Numbered from the stretch's first letter, positions 54,175 to 63,219 are shown. The stretch: 64,000 bases of DNA from Ignavibacteria bacterium (GCA_016720145.1 JADJXV010000028.1:310001-374000); one strand, 5' to 3'. Notes: generated by a model not told the origin, from the sequence alone. Numbers and translations are program-made.

Positions 54175-54217
54175 ATTGGTAAGTGTTAACGTCCAGATGC
54201 AACTACTGGACGGACGA
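54175..54217 (+). repeat. Direct repeat before the propeller lipoprotein (copy 1)
   Basis: ATTGGTAAGTGTTAACGTCC then AGATGCAACTACTGGACGG. The matching copy lies at 55250-55292 on the other side of the lipoprotein gene; about 32 of 43 positions agree by eye. Confidence 0.55.
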
Positions 54218-54310
54218 ATAGTGACTCATAAGTATTAATAAAGTTAAGAGTTGCACTTGTTACTTGAATCCAAAATCAGTCAATTTATATAATTTTAAGT
54301 TAGATGTTTT

Positions 54311-55183
54311 ATGGAAAAAAGATTATACATATTGTCAGCGCTTTTATTATGCTTAGTCCTATCAGGTTGTCCAGATACAACTACCCCAACGAATACTGTC
54401 AATGGATTTACGGGATCTATTTACTACAGTAATGGAAATTTTGTTTATCGGATGGAGCTCAGTAAGCAAGTCGTTACACAGCTATTCCGCTTTGTGGAAG
54501 ATCCTGACATCACCGCAAATGGAGAAATTCTATGTAGAGAATTATCTCCTGCTCGTCTTATTTACTCCGACATAACTGGGGCTAATAGGAAATTACTGTT
54601 AGTTGACGAAAATAATTCTGGCCCAATTCATCAACGCGAGATAACTCACCCTCGTATCTCATATAATCAAAAATATGTTGTCTATGAATCTAGAAGATAT
54701 CGTCAGGACCGCGAATCGTACGTTATCGATGCTGTTACTGGTGCTCTTGTAACAAGAATTGGTGACAATTCAAAAAGCCAGTCTCTGATTTCACCGAGCT
54801 GGGCTCCAGATGGGTCTATTATTGTGCAGGGAGGGTTCCCAACCAACAATGGTATTTACAAAGTTTCAGCTGACTTTTCGACAACGACTCGCATTGATCC
54901 TAATTTAACGAATGTATCTGAGCCGAGTGTCAGCCCAGATGGTTCAACCATTGCATTTATTCGCGATAGCCAGCTCTATACAATGGGGATAGATGGTACC
55001 AATCCTCTACAGCTTTACACAAGTAACTTACAATTTAGTATCCCGACCTGGTCTCCGGATAGTAAATATATTGCAGCCGTAAGTAAAGGGATTATCTATA
55101 TATTTGATGTAAAGAATAAAACAGCTACTCAAATTACAACGAGTCATTTTGTAGGTGATCTTAGTCAATTATCTTGGCGGTAA
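54311..55183 (+). CDS. PD40/TolB-like beta-propeller lipoprotein
   Basis: The protein has 290 residues. The lipoprotein signal peptide ends CLVLSGC. PD40-type propeller blades follow, for example SPSWAPDGSIIVQGGFP, EPSVSPDGSTIAFIRDSQLY and PTWSPDSKYIAAVSKGIIY. It is an intact paralogue of the frameshifted gene at 20938. It probably sits at the inner face of the outer membrane; no partner is identified. The gene and its upstream region lie between two direct repeats (54175 and 55250), suggesting insertion or duplication upstream of gcvH. Confidence 0.8.
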   Translation: MEKRLYILSALLLCLVLSGCPDTTTPTNTVNGFTGSIYYSNGNFVYRMELSKQVVTQLFRFVEDPDITANGEILCRELSPARLIYSDITGANRKLLLVDENNSGPIHQREITHPRISYNQKYVVYESRRYRQDRESYVIDAVTGALVTRIGDNSKSQSLISPSWAPDGSIIVQGGFPTNNGIYKVSADFSTTTRIDPNLTNVSEPSVSPDGSTIAFIRDSQLYTMGIDGTNPLQLYTSNLQFSIPTWSPDSKYIAAVSKGIIYIFDVKNKTATQITTSHFVGDLSQLSWR

Positions 55184-55249
55184 AAGTCTCCAATAGAGTT
55201 GTACAATCCCATTTATTCTGAAGTGGAATTCCTATACGACCATTTACTA

Positions 55250-55292
55250 ATTGGAAAGTGTTAACGTATAAATGTAACAACCGGACAAGAAA
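55250..55292 (+). repeat. Direct repeat after the propeller lipoprotein (copy 2)
   Basis: ATTGGAAAGTGTTAACGTAT then AAATGTAACAACCGGACAAG. It lies just before gcvH, so it could belong to the original gcvH leader. See copy 1 at 54175. Confidence 0.55.
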
Positions 55293-55339
55293 CAACAACA
55301 GCAATTCAATTTTATAAAATCCAAAACAGGAGCAAAATC

Positions 55340-55720
55340 ATGAACTTCCCAGCAGATTTAAAATATACAACCGACCATGAATGGGTACGCGTTGAAGGAA
55401 ATATCGGTACAATCGGTGTCACAGACCACGCTCAAGGCGAGCTTGGCGATGTTGTGTATCTTGATGTGTCAGACTCAATTACAAACATTACCGCCGGTGA
55501 ATCGTTTGGTTCGATCGAAGCCGTCAAAACCGTTGCTGACCTCTTTGCGCCGATTAGCGGTAAAGTGGTCGACGTGAACCGTGGACTCAACGACTCACCC
55601 GAACAAGTCAATAATGATGCGTATGGTGAAGGCTGGATCATTAAAGTGGAAATGTCTGACCCGTCTGAACTCGACTCACTCCTGACCGTCGATGCCTATA
55701 AAGAACTCGTCGGACATTAA
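55340..55720 (+). CDS. gcvH: Glycine cleavage system H protein
   Basis: The lipoyl carrier that shuttles the aminomethyl group among the P, T and L proteins of glycine cleavage. The protein has 126 residues, normal length. KYTTDHEWVRVEGNIGTIG and the lipoylation motif ESFGSIEAVKTVADLF (Lys about 62) are present, and the end reads AYKELVG. Ribosome site CAGGAGC is 9 bases from the ATG. GcvP and GcvT are not adjacent. It is followed by the OstA-like gene after 35 bases. Confidence 0.96.
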   Translation: MNFPADLKYTTDHEWVRVEGNIGTIGVTDHAQGELGDVVYLDVSDSITNITAGESFGSIEAVKTVADLFAPISGKVVDVNRGLNDSPEQVNNDAYGEGWIIKVEMSDPSELDSLLTVDAYKELVGH

Positions 55721-55755
55721 ACCTATGTAACACAAAGAATTATTGAGCTCCCACC

Positions 55756-57111
55756 ATGAAAATTATTGCTTCAATAATTCTGCTTTTCTCAGCTTACTCG
55801 CTTTTTGCGCAACCCTCCGGCGGTAGTCCCACCGGAGGAGAGCCAATACATGTGCGCCATGCTGATCTCCTCTCCGGCTCCGATACCACCGGCATTCTTA
55901 TTCGCGAACTCATCGGTAATGTCCATATTGAGCAAGGAAATGTAACGCTTCGTTGCAATCGCGCGACGCAATACTTGGCCGAGAATCGTGTGGTCATGAT
56001 TGGCAATGTGAAGGTCATCCAAGGCACGGTCACTCTCTCCGGTCCGAGCGCTAATTACGACGGAAATACAAGAATTGCTTCAGGCAATCAAGGTGTCAAA
56101 ATCGTCGATCGTAAGACTACACTCACTGCCCGCGCTGGTCGCTACTCGACCATTTCGGCGATTGCTAATTTCTATGGTACTGTTCGCGCCGAAGATGACT
56201 CCGTCGCTATCGATGCCGACACCATCGAATACCACCGTTCCACTGAAAACAGCTTCGCCTCCGGGAATGTACTCATGCAAGCCAAGTATTCTAAAGCGTT
56301 TATCGTAGGCGATTCTGCTGAAAATTATCCCTCACGGAATTATTCCCGAGTGACCGGACATCCCATTCTCTTTCAAATTGATACCGTCGCAACCTCTCAT
56401 GATTCATTGAAAATATCAAAGGATTCATCGAATACTTCCAAGCCGGATTCATTCCTTGCTCAAAAAGATACCTCAGATAAAAAGCCGGATACGATGACTA
56501 TTTCCTCGGTTGTGATGGAGTCGTATCGCGGCAAAAATGAACGCTATATCGCCACCGGACAGGTCGAAGTCGTGCGCGGCGGACTCTCAGCCCGCGCCGA
56601 TACCGTGCTCTATGGCAATAGCGACGAGAAGATTCTCCTGCGCGGAAAACCGATCGTATGGTATGATTCTACTCAGTTAAGTGCTGATTCTATAAATATT
56701 TATGTTCCACTGAAAAAACTCAAAAAAATCGAAGCATTCGCTAATGCTTTCTCGGCTTCTCAGGATGATTCGCTGCATGCTGATAGGGTCAATCAGCTCT
56801 CGGGCGCAGCGATTACGATCGCTGTCGAACTCGACACCTTGCGCGAGGTCTTCGCGCGGGGCGAGGCGAAGAGCTTGTATTTCCTTGTAAAAGAGACCGA
56901 ACCCGACGGTGCGGCACGGCACAGCGCCGACAGCATCCGCATTACGATGGAAAACAGCAAGCCGGAAATTATCCGCTGGCTCGGCGGTGTTAATGGCGAG
57001 AATATTCCCGAACGAATGATGGAAGGGAAGAATAAAGACTACTATTTACCATCCTGGCGCTGGGAGAAAACACGCCCGAAAAAGCAGGTGTTTGTGGGGA
57101 GGAAGAGGTAG
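55756..57111 (+). CDS. OstA/LptA-like periplasmic protein
   Basis: The protein has 451 residues. The signal peptide (about 1-18) ends LFAQ. OstA-like beta-jellyroll repeats run through two halves: NVHIEQGNVTLRCNRATQYL, VVMIGNVKVIQGTVTLSG and YATGQVEV-type segments (IATGQVEVVRGGLSARADTV), as in LptA/LptD N-terminal domains that carry lipopolysaccharide across the periplasm. This long two-domain form with a Ser/Lys/Asp linker (about 215-245) is the Bacteroidota type. The start is the ATG following ACC. It ends RKKQVFVGRKR-like (RPKKQVFVGRKR), and that 3' end is duplicated at 58403. Confidence 0.8.
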   Translation: MKIIASIILLFSAYSLFAQPSGGSPTGGEPIHVRHADLLSGSDTTGILIRELIGNVHIEQGNVTLRCNRATQYLAENRVVMIGNVKVIQGTVTLSGPSANYDGNTRIASGNQGVKIVDRKTTLTARAGRYSTISAIANFYGTVRAEDDSVAIDADTIEYHRSTENSFASGNVLMQAKYSKAFIVGDSAENYPSRNYSRVTGHPILFQIDTVATSHDSLKISKDSSNTSKPDSFLAQKDTSDKKPDTMTISSVVMESYRGKNERYIATGQVEVVRGGLSARADTVLYGNSDEKILLRGKPIVWYDSTQLSADSINIYVPLKKLKKIEAFANAFSASQDDSLHADRVNQLSGAAITIAVELDTLREVFARGEAKSLYFLVKETEPDGAARHSADSIRITMENSKPEIIRWLGGVNGENIPERMMEGKNKDYYLPSWRWEKTRPKKQVFVGRKR

Positions 57112-57183
57112 GTGTAACGCTTATTTTCGCTTTGTAATTTTCAACATTTCATTACCTGAAATTTCTTATAGTGAGGCAATTCA

Positions 57184-58380
57184 ATGTTCAAACTATATAG
57201 AGTATATGTTGTTCTATCCCTTTTACTACTAATAAGTAAGACGCTGATTGCTATGCCTATACCAAACGAAATTCCTGATTCACTTCGAATCAAACTCGAC
57301 AAAGGAGTTATCGATAATTTGCTAATATCCGAAGACGAATTGGACTCTTTGTTGCATAGCTATCCGGAATCGGATTATTTGTTGGCACGGAAAATTAATC
57401 TGCTTCTGGAAGATCGGGCGAATATTCCTGATGTCGAGAAGTTGATTAAATCTATTCATAATCCAGGGACTTTCATTTTATCCGAAGTAGGTTGTTATTA
57501 TGCAACCTATTTATTCAACTTTCAAACGGCAATAAAAAAACTAGATGAGAGTATTTCAATAGATAAACGCAGAATCAATTGGTTGTGCAGAATGAATTAT
57601 GCTGAAATTATAGCAAATGGACGATATTTTGGGGTTGATAATGGCCTTGAGTTATCAGATAAATATTTTAATGAAGCGCTTGAAATCAGCCCCGACAATC
57701 CTAGAGTTCTCCTTGCATGGGCACGTATTTCTGTGTTACATAATACAGAAGACTATATGTTTTTAGATAGAGCATCAAACTTATTAAGTCTAATCCCAGT
57801 AGACTATGACCCTTCAAGAAGGTATTCTGTGGAGGGGGCTTTATGGATTACAAAAAATAGTCCAACTAAAGCGAAGTTCTACTTACAAAAAGCGATTGAA
57901 ATGGATTCAAATTTTCTTGAACCTGTAACATTCTTGGCCGATCTTGAAAATCAACTTGGTAATTATCAAATAGTTGAACGACTTCTTAAACCAGTGATTA
58001 TAAAAAATCCTAATATACATTCAATTTTAAACAGTTATATAGAGGCACTGTTAAATTTAAAAAAGTTTAAAGATGCAGTTAAATACTGTGAACATCTTTT
58101 AAATATAGATACTAATCAAATTCCCAGTAGCTTGAATTTAATAAAAATTGCAGAAGCATATATAGGATTGGCGGAATATAAGAAGGCAGAGGAATCGCTA
58201 AATAAGGCGCAAAAATTAAGTCCTTCCGTCGAAGCGGAAGTACTACTGATGGTAGTACATTGGTTGAAGCACAAAGATATAAAAAATGAAATAATCAATT
58301 TTTTCCAGCAGCACCCTGGAGATTTTAGTATGAGGCATGTTCGAAGTGTGTTTGATAAGTATGGGGTGAAAATTAAGTAA
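57184..58380 (+). CDS. Secreted or membrane-anchored TPR protein
   Basis: The protein has 398 residues. An N-terminal hydrophobic segment (VYVVLSLLLLISKTLIAM, about 8-25) is a signal peptide or anchor. At least five TPR-like repeats follow (KYFNEALEISPDNPRVLLAW, FYLQKAIEMDSNFLEPVTFL, KYCEHLLNIDTNQIPSSLNL, EESLNKAQKLSPSVEAEVLL). The codon use is more A/T-rich than its neighbours. The gene is bracketed by the real 3' end of the OstA-like gene and a second copy of that end at 58403, which suggests it was inserted or arose within a duplication. Function unknown. Confidence 0.72.
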   Translation: MFKLYRVYVVLSLLLLISKTLIAMPIPNEIPDSLRIKLDKGVIDNLLISEDELDSLLHSYPESDYLLARKINLLLEDRANIPDVEKLIKSIHNPGTFILSEVGCYYATYLFNFQTAIKKLDESISIDKRRINWLCRMNYAEIIANGRYFGVDNGLELSDKYFNEALEISPDNPRVLLAWARISVLHNTEDYMFLDRASNLLSLIPVDYDPSRRYSVEGALWITKNSPTKAKFYLQKAIEMDSNFLEPVTFLADLENQLGNYQIVERLLKPVIIKNPNIHSILNSYIEALLNLKKFKDAVKYCEHLLNIDTNQIPSSLNLIKIAEAYIGLAEYKKAEESLNKAQKLSPSVEAEVLLMVVHWLKHKDIKNEIINFFQQHPGDFSMRHVRSVFDKYGVKIK

Positions 58381-58402
58381 GATCTGATTGGAAATTGGCT
58401 TT

Positions 58403-58461
58403 GCGCTGGGAGAAAATACGCCCGAAAAAAGTGTATTATTCGTAGGAAGAGGTAGGTAAAA
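58403..58461 (+). repeat. Duplicated 3' end of the OstA-like gene
   Basis: GCGCTGGGAGAAAATACGCC then CGAAAAAAGTG ... AGGAAGAGGTAGGT matches 57057-57117 (the codons for RWEKTRPKKQVFVGRKR and the stop). A few differences include loss of coding sense. The TPR gene lies between the two copies. Confidence 0.75.
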
Positions 58462-58596
58462 CTCCTCCAGCTTGAGAGTGGCAGGCGTGTGTGTGTGGCT
58501 TTTGTGAAGTATTGAAAATTGGGGTCACTGACAAATTTTGTGGGCGTAGAATTTACGATGCATTAAAGCAACTCTAACGGCACAACAGGTGATTTT

Positions 58597-58666
58597 TTAA
58601 CGCAAAGGCGCAGAGGTGCAGAGAATTCTTTGCGTTCTCTGCGTCTTTGCGTTAAAAAATACCACA
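58597..58666. repeat. Inverted repeat of the AACGCAAAG family
   Basis: TTTTTTAACGCAAAGGCGCA then GAGGTGCAGAG, and on the other side CTCTGCGTCTTTGCGTTAAA then AAA. The arms pair almost fully around AATTCTTTGCGTT. A half copy is at 59608 and a variant pair at 63074. It could terminate transcription from either side. The rest of 58462-58711 shows nothing else. Confidence 0.65.
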
Positions 58667-58711
58667 GCCGGACATTGAGCGAAGTCTAAATGACAGCTGG
58701 TAGTTATGAAG

Positions 58712-59485
58712 CTACTCCACCTCCCGTATCCTCACCCCACCCACTTCATCAATCGTCACAAAGGTGGCAGGTTTATCCGTCCAGCAGCCACTGTTGATGT
58801 AGGTGATACCGGAGGCGGATTGTTGGGCAGGACGGTGGGTATGACCGCAAAAAATAAAGTCGGCGCCCTTTTTCTTGGCGAGCTTGAAGGCACTTTTCGC
58901 AGTTTTGTTGGAAACTCCAATGAACTTTTTACTAGTACGCTTCACCCAGCGGCTGAATCGCTGATTCTTGGTATCGAGTTTTTGAATAATGAGATAGCAC
59001 GCATTCGCTATGTGGGTAATTCTCACATTCTTGGTCACAAAACGGTCGAATTGATGTCCGTGCGTGGCGTAGTATTTCTTACCCTGAAATTCCCACAAAT
59101 ACTCCTCCACTACTTCCACACCAAGGAAATGCGAGAGCACCTCGGCGGCGCTATCGTGATTACCAATAATCCAAATCACCTCACACCCCCGCTTGGGATG
59201 CGAAAGCTTGCGGATATGCGAGAGTATCTTCCAGTCATTCTTGCCTAAGCGCTTGAAATTCAAGTCGTCAAAGATATCTCCGTTGAGAATTAACCGCCGG
59301 AAGGAATGCGACATCAGCGTGCGGAGTAATGCCTTGGAACGTGCCACTTCCGAACCCAAATGCACATCCGAAATGATGAGTGTGTCCACGGCGGTGATTG
59401 CCGAATTGATGGGTTCAAATTCGGTAATGTCATCGTCATAACCTGCTTGTATATCATCTAATTCAAGTATATCTACGGAGTGCAT
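58712..59485 (-). CDS. LpxH-like calcineurin-type metallophosphoesterase
   Basis: The protein has 257 residues. The dinuclear metal motifs run in order: DVHLG near 41, GDIFDD near 69, GNHD near 109, GHQFD near 148 and GHTHRP near 216. This is the UDP-2,3-diacylglucosamine hydrolase-like family; LpxH cleaves the UDP to give lipid X in lipid A synthesis. The basic stretch VKRTSKKFIGVSNKTAKSAF and the C-terminus are like the Bacteroidota UDP-diacylglucosamine hydrolase relatives. Whether it does lipid A or another phosphodiester is not certain. It lies downstream of the sugar operon but behind a repeat. Confidence 0.82.
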   Translation of the reverse strand: MHSVDILELDDIQAGYDDDITEFEPINSAITAVDTLIISDVHLGSEVARSKALLRTLMSHSFRRLILNGDIFDDLNFKRLGKNDWKILSHIRKLSHPKRGCEVIWIIGNHDSAAEVLSHFLGVEVVEEYLWEFQGKKYYATHGHQFDRFVTKNVRITHIANACYLIIQKLDTKNQRFSRWVKRTSKKFIGVSNKTAKSAFKLAKKKGADFIFCGHTHRPAQQSASGITYINSGCWTDKPATFVTIDEVGGVRIREVE

Positions 59486-59607
59486 ATACTGCTGTATTTA
59501 TTTATAATTTCTTCGTTGTTTATCTCACTGATAATGTATGAGAATCAAGGAGTTTCACGAGTAATGGAAACAAACCAACCGACAGTCGGGCATTGAGCCG
59601 ACCGCAA

Positions 59608-59656
59608 TTGGTGATTTTTTAACGCAAAGGCGCAGAGGTGCAGAGATGTCTTTGCG
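59608..59656. repeat. Half copy of the AACGCAAAG inverted repeat
   Basis: GATTTTTTAACGCAAAGGCG then CAGAGGTGCAGAG repeats the left arm of the element at 58597 exactly, followed by TCTTTGCGTT. The full right arm is missing. It lies immediately downstream of the NeuB-like gene. Confidence 0.6.
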
Positions 59657-59671
59657 TTCACGTACATGGAA

Positions 59672-60544
59672 TTACACCACGCGTCGTAATTTCGCCCGTG
59701 AAGACAACTCACTGTCATACAATCGTTTAACTCCATCGCCTATAGCTTTTTCAACGTCTCGGATATTCGATACGAGCCGCATGAGTCCGCCAATTTCTAC
59801 CGATGCCGCTTGGTCGGTGCCCCACATTGCCCGGTCGAGCGTGATATGGCGTTCGACGAATGTAGCACCGAGCGCTACCGCTGCCCAAGTGGTAGCGAGT
59901 CCGGTTTCATGACCTGAATAGCCAATCGGAACGTCAAATTTCTCACCGAGCGTGTGGATCATTTTCAGGTTAAGTTCATCTACTTTACAAGGATACGCGC
60001 TTGTTGCATGCGCTATGAGCAGATTCTCAGTCCCAATTTCCTCAACAGCAGCGTCAATTTCATCCATGGTTGACATACCGGTCGAAATAATGAGTGGTTT
60101 GCCGGTAGAAATCATCGCATTGAGGAGTTTGTGATCGGTGAGCGAAGCGGATGCTGCTTTGTAACAAGGAGTATCAAATTGCTGAATAAATTCCACTGCC
60201 TGCTCGTCCCAACAGGACGCAAACCATTGCATTCCCTTTTGCTTACAGTAGCGGTCTATTTCATCATATTCGCTATAATCGAATTCTACTTTGTAGCGGT
60301 AATCGATATACGTCATGCGTCCCCACGGCGTATCACGCTCGATATTCCATTGGTCTTTCGGTACGCACAGTTCAGGTGTGCGTTTTTGGAATTTCACGGC
60401 ATGGCAACCGGCGATATAGGCGCCGTCGATCATTTTTTTAGCAACTTCGACTGAACCGTTGTGGTTGATGCCAATCTCGGCGATCACATAAATCGGTTGA
60501 TTTTTACCGACGGTTACATTGCCTATCTGTACTGTTTTTGACAT
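59672..60544 (-). CDS. NeuB-like nonulosonate synthase
   Basis: The protein has 290 residues from ATG 60544 (preceded by AAAGGAACTACAC). The TIM-barrel core of the N-acetylneuraminate synthase family shows PIYVIAEIGINHNGSVEVAK, AVKFQKRTPE, YKAASASLTDHKLL, IISTGMSTMDEIDAA and IGYSGHETG. These enzymes condense PEP with an amino-sugar to give sialic acid or legionaminate/pseudaminate. The C-terminal antifreeze-like (SAF) domain found in many NeuB/PseI proteins is absent, so it belongs to the shorter form. Last gene of a minus-strand sugar operon, 313 bases after the SDR gene with palindromes between. Confidence 0.85.
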   Translation of the reverse strand: MSKTVQIGNVTVGKNQPIYVIAEIGINHNGSVEVAKKMIDGAYIAGCHAVKFQKRTPELCVPKDQWNIERDTPWGRMTYIDYRYKVEFDYSEYDEIDRYCKQKGMQWFASCWDEQAVEFIQQFDTPCYKAASASLTDHKLLNAMISTGKPLIISTGMSTMDEIDAAVEEIGTENLLIAHATSAYPCKVDELNLKMIHTLGEKFDVPIGYSGHETGLATTWAAVALGATFVERHITLDRAMWGTDQAASVEIGGLMRLVSNIRDVEKAIGDGVKRLYDSELSSRAKLRRVV

Positions 60545-60643
60545 GTGTAGTTCCTTTGTTTGTATAGAATTATCGATGTTTATATGCTTGTTAAATATAG
60601 ATGTTTTTCGCATAAAATTCAGAACGAGCAGTTCGGCTTCATT

Positions 60644-60811
60644 AGCCCTGTAAGGGCGACCTGTTTGTAGCTTTTAGCACCTATAAGAATCATCGTAGCA
60701 CCATCGGTGCGACCTGTTTATTGCGCATCCAAGAACAAACAGGTCGCACCTACGGAGCTAAAACAGAATTTTAAATGTCATCGCCTACAAACAGGTCGCT
60801 CCTATGGAGCT
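60644..60811. repeat. Cluster of four GTGCGACC-type palindromes
   Basis: AGCCCTGTAAGGGCGACC (60644), AGCACCATCGGTGCGACC (60697), GGTCGCACCTACGGAGCT (60742) and GGTCGCTCCTATGGAGCT (60794). The first two face the last two, and each carries the flank ACCTGTTT or AAACAGGT, so the whole cluster is an imperfect inverted repeat. Stem sequences vary but the flank is kept. It separates the SDR from the NeuB-like gene. Confidence 0.65.
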
Positions 60812-60857
60812 AATCAATCATATAATGTTTTGATGCGAGAACCCAGATAATTATATC

Positions 60858-61664
60858 TCACCACGCAGTCCATCCACCATCCACGACGAGATTCGCTCCC
60901 GTCATATACTGTGAGGCGTCACTCGCCAGAAATACAAGAGCACCCTGATAATCAGAGGGACCAGCCATTCTTCCGAGTGGTGTTTTGCGGGCGTAATTAT
61001 CTTTAAAATAATCTGGTTGACCATTCTCTACTCCGCCCGGCGATAATGAATTTACCCGTACTGCCGACTTCCCCCAGTACGTGGCAAGAAAACGGGTAAA
61101 TGACAGAACCGCACCTTTGGATGTCGGATAAACCGCTGATTTATAAAATGCTTGCGTGCCATCCGGTAATTGATAAATGGATTGGTCCGGCGCGACGATG
61201 CCGTAGGTCGATGCGATATTGATAATACTTCCCTTGCCTTGTCGCGCCATTTCAGCGCCGAGAATCTGCGAACAGAGGAACATTCCCGTGACATTTACCT
61301 CCATCACTCTCCGCCACAATTCAAGTGGATAGTCTTCGAATTTCGAACTCTCTTCGCCGCCAAGCGGATTCTCCACCATATCATTCATCGCAGCATTATT
61401 GACGAGGATATCGATTCGGTGAAATTTTTCTAATATGTTGTTTCGTAAGTTAATTACAGAAATTTTTGAGGTTACGTCCAATCCTACGCCGAGCGTATTC
61501 TCGCCCAATGTTGCGGCGAATTCACGGGAGCGTTCCTCGTTCAAATCAGCTACCACGACCTGCGCGCCGGCGCTGTGGAGCGCTTTGCAATGTTCGATGC
61601 CGATCAAACCCAATGCGCCGGTGACGATTGCTGTTTTGCCGGAGAGACTGAAGAGTTCGTTCAT
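60858..61664 (-). CDS. SDR-family oxidoreductase
   Basis: The protein has 268 residues. Rossmann motif TGALGLIG near 16-23, NNAA near 88, catalytic Ser in INIASTYG and YPTSK (YxxxK). NAD(P)-binding classical SDR of the FabG-like size. The end GANLVVDGGWTAW is typical. In this operon it probably oxidises or reduces a sugar intermediate of the NeuB-like product; the reaction cannot be named. The start is 5 bases from the aminotransferase stop, so the two are tightly linked. Confidence 0.85.
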   Translation of the reverse strand: MNELFSLSGKTAIVTGALGLIGIEHCKALHSAGAQVVVADLNEERSREFAATLGENTLGVGLDVTSKISVINLRNNILEKFHRIDILVNNAAMNDMVENPLGGEESSKFEDYPLELWRRVMEVNVTGMFLCSQILGAEMARQGKGSIINIASTYGIVAPDQSIYQLPDGTQAFYKSAVYPTSKGAVLSFTRFLATYWGKSAVRVNSLSPGGVENGQPDYFKDNYARKTPLGRMAGPSDYQGALVFLASDASQYMTGANLVVDGGWTAW

Positions 61665-61669
61665 ACCGT

Positions 61670-62994
61670 TTACTTAGGTTTCGTGTTGAAATTACTCGTC
61701 TTGCGGAAGACCGGCTTGAGCGTTTCGCCGTGGAGATGATCGAGCAGCGTTCCGAGGTCGATGTGCTTTTTGAGTTGCGGGAGAATTTTACGATACGCGG
61801 CAAGAGTATTCTTAATATCTTTATCTGTATGGGAATAGCACATATTATGAAAACCCGTCCAGAGTATTCCGTAGCGCAGAAGTTCCTGCTGCATATAGGT
61901 CTTCATCTCCAGCGCTGTCACCAATCCGGTTGCATCAAATTGCACCATCGACCGGCAACCGAGCCCTATGCAGCGGGTGAAAGTAATACCGAAATCTTCA
62001 CAAATTTCATTATACCCATGCAGTAATTTATCGCCCTGCGATGCGAGAATGCAGGAACATTCTTCTCCCGAAGCACGTGAATCGTTGCAAGCGCCGCTGC
62101 GAGTGAAAGCGCTTCACCGCCGAAGGTCGTATAGAAAAATACGTCATGTTCGAGAAGCTTCATCACATCTTTTCTACCTGTAAGTATCGAGAGAGGCATG
62201 CCATTGGCGACGGCTTTGGAAAAACACGCAAGATCTGCTTTTACACCAAAATACTCCTGCGCTCCACCGAGGGAAAGGCGAAATCCCGTCCACATTTCAT
62301 CGAAAATCAGGAGAATACCACGTTCGGTGCAGATATCACGGAGCTTGTGCAGGAAATTATCCCGAGGTATTTCGAAGACCATCGGTTCGAGAATAATCGC
62401 CGCCGTATCATTATCTATTGCATCCAGAACCGAGCTAATGTCTTTATATTGAAAGGTATAGGTCAATGCTTGTGTCTCGGCCGGAATTCCGCGATTACGG
62501 TCAGTAGTTCCGATATACCAGTCATGCCAGCCATGATAACCGCAGCAGAGAATCGTGTTTTTACCGGTAAATGCGCGTGCGAGCCGTACTGCTGCCGACG
62601 TCACATCGCAACCTGTTTTGCTGAAGCGAATGCTTTCTGCATTGGGAATAATTTGGTGAAGTGCTTCTGCTACTTCGACTTCCAGCGGGTGAACGAGCGA
62701 AAACGTAATACCGTCCTGAAGCTGTGCCTTAATCGCCGCATCGACAGCGGGGTAACAGTATCCGAGGGAAATCGGTCCGACGCCCATCGTGTAGTCGATG
62801 TATTCATTGCCGTCAATATCCCACACATGCGAACCTTTCCCGCGTTCCAAAAATGACGGTGCCACACCGCGCGAATATTGACTCATTCCCTTGGCGAGCG
62901 TTTGCGTGCCGGAGGGGATGAGAAATTCTGCACGCTCAAGTAAGCGCTTGGATTTTTTGATTTTAGGGTAATCGTTGTCTTTTTGTTTTGACAT
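61670..62994 (-). pseudogene. Class III aminotransferase (GSA-aminotransferase-like), one-base frameshift near 62047
   Basis: The frame from ATG 62994 gives MSKQKDNDYPKIKKSKRLLE ... GGEALSLAAALATIHVLREK and breaks near 62047. The continuation in another frame reads LASQGDKLLHGYNEICEDFG ... SMVQFDATGLVTALEMKTYM and ends FNTKPK at 61670. Restoring one T (AFLASQ) gives about 441 residues, typical for PLP-dependent class III enzymes like glutamate-1-semialdehyde aminomutase. PLP Lys is in ACFSKAVANGMPLS (about 257), with LIFDEMWTGFR nearby. Ribosome site GAAGGAAA is upstream. It probably aminates a sugar in the operon. The indel looks like a sequencing error or recent mutation. Confidence 0.75.
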
Positions 62995-63073
62995 TAAATT
63001 TTCCTTCGGAATTAGTGTTACCGCATCTACATTAGTAACAGAACTACCACTGTAAGACAAGTAGTACGCATTT

Positions 63074-63219
63074 TTTACCGCAAAGCTCGCAAAGGTTGCG
63101 CAAAGTTCGCTAAGCGTATAATTTTTCAAATTCTTATTTCAATAAACACAGAACGGGTGGCATGAAACATCAACTCTTCTCTGCGAACTTTGCGCAACCT
63201 TTGCGTTCTTTGCGTTAAA
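63074..63219. repeat. Inverted repeat pair, GCAAAG family
   Basis: TTTTTTACCGCAAAGCTCGC then AAAGGTTGCGCAAAGTTCGC near 63072-63111 faces CTCTGCGAACTTTGCGCAAC then CTTTGCGTTCTTTGCGTTAA at 63178-63217. The unit is built of 8-9-base steps related to AACGCAAAG at 58597. It lies between the transketolase half and the aminotransferase start. Confidence 0.65.

Noticed and set aside
63001..63129. N-terminal extension of the aminotransferase
   Set aside because: The extra residues are encoded by the inverted repeat; the ATG at 62994 has a good ribosome site.
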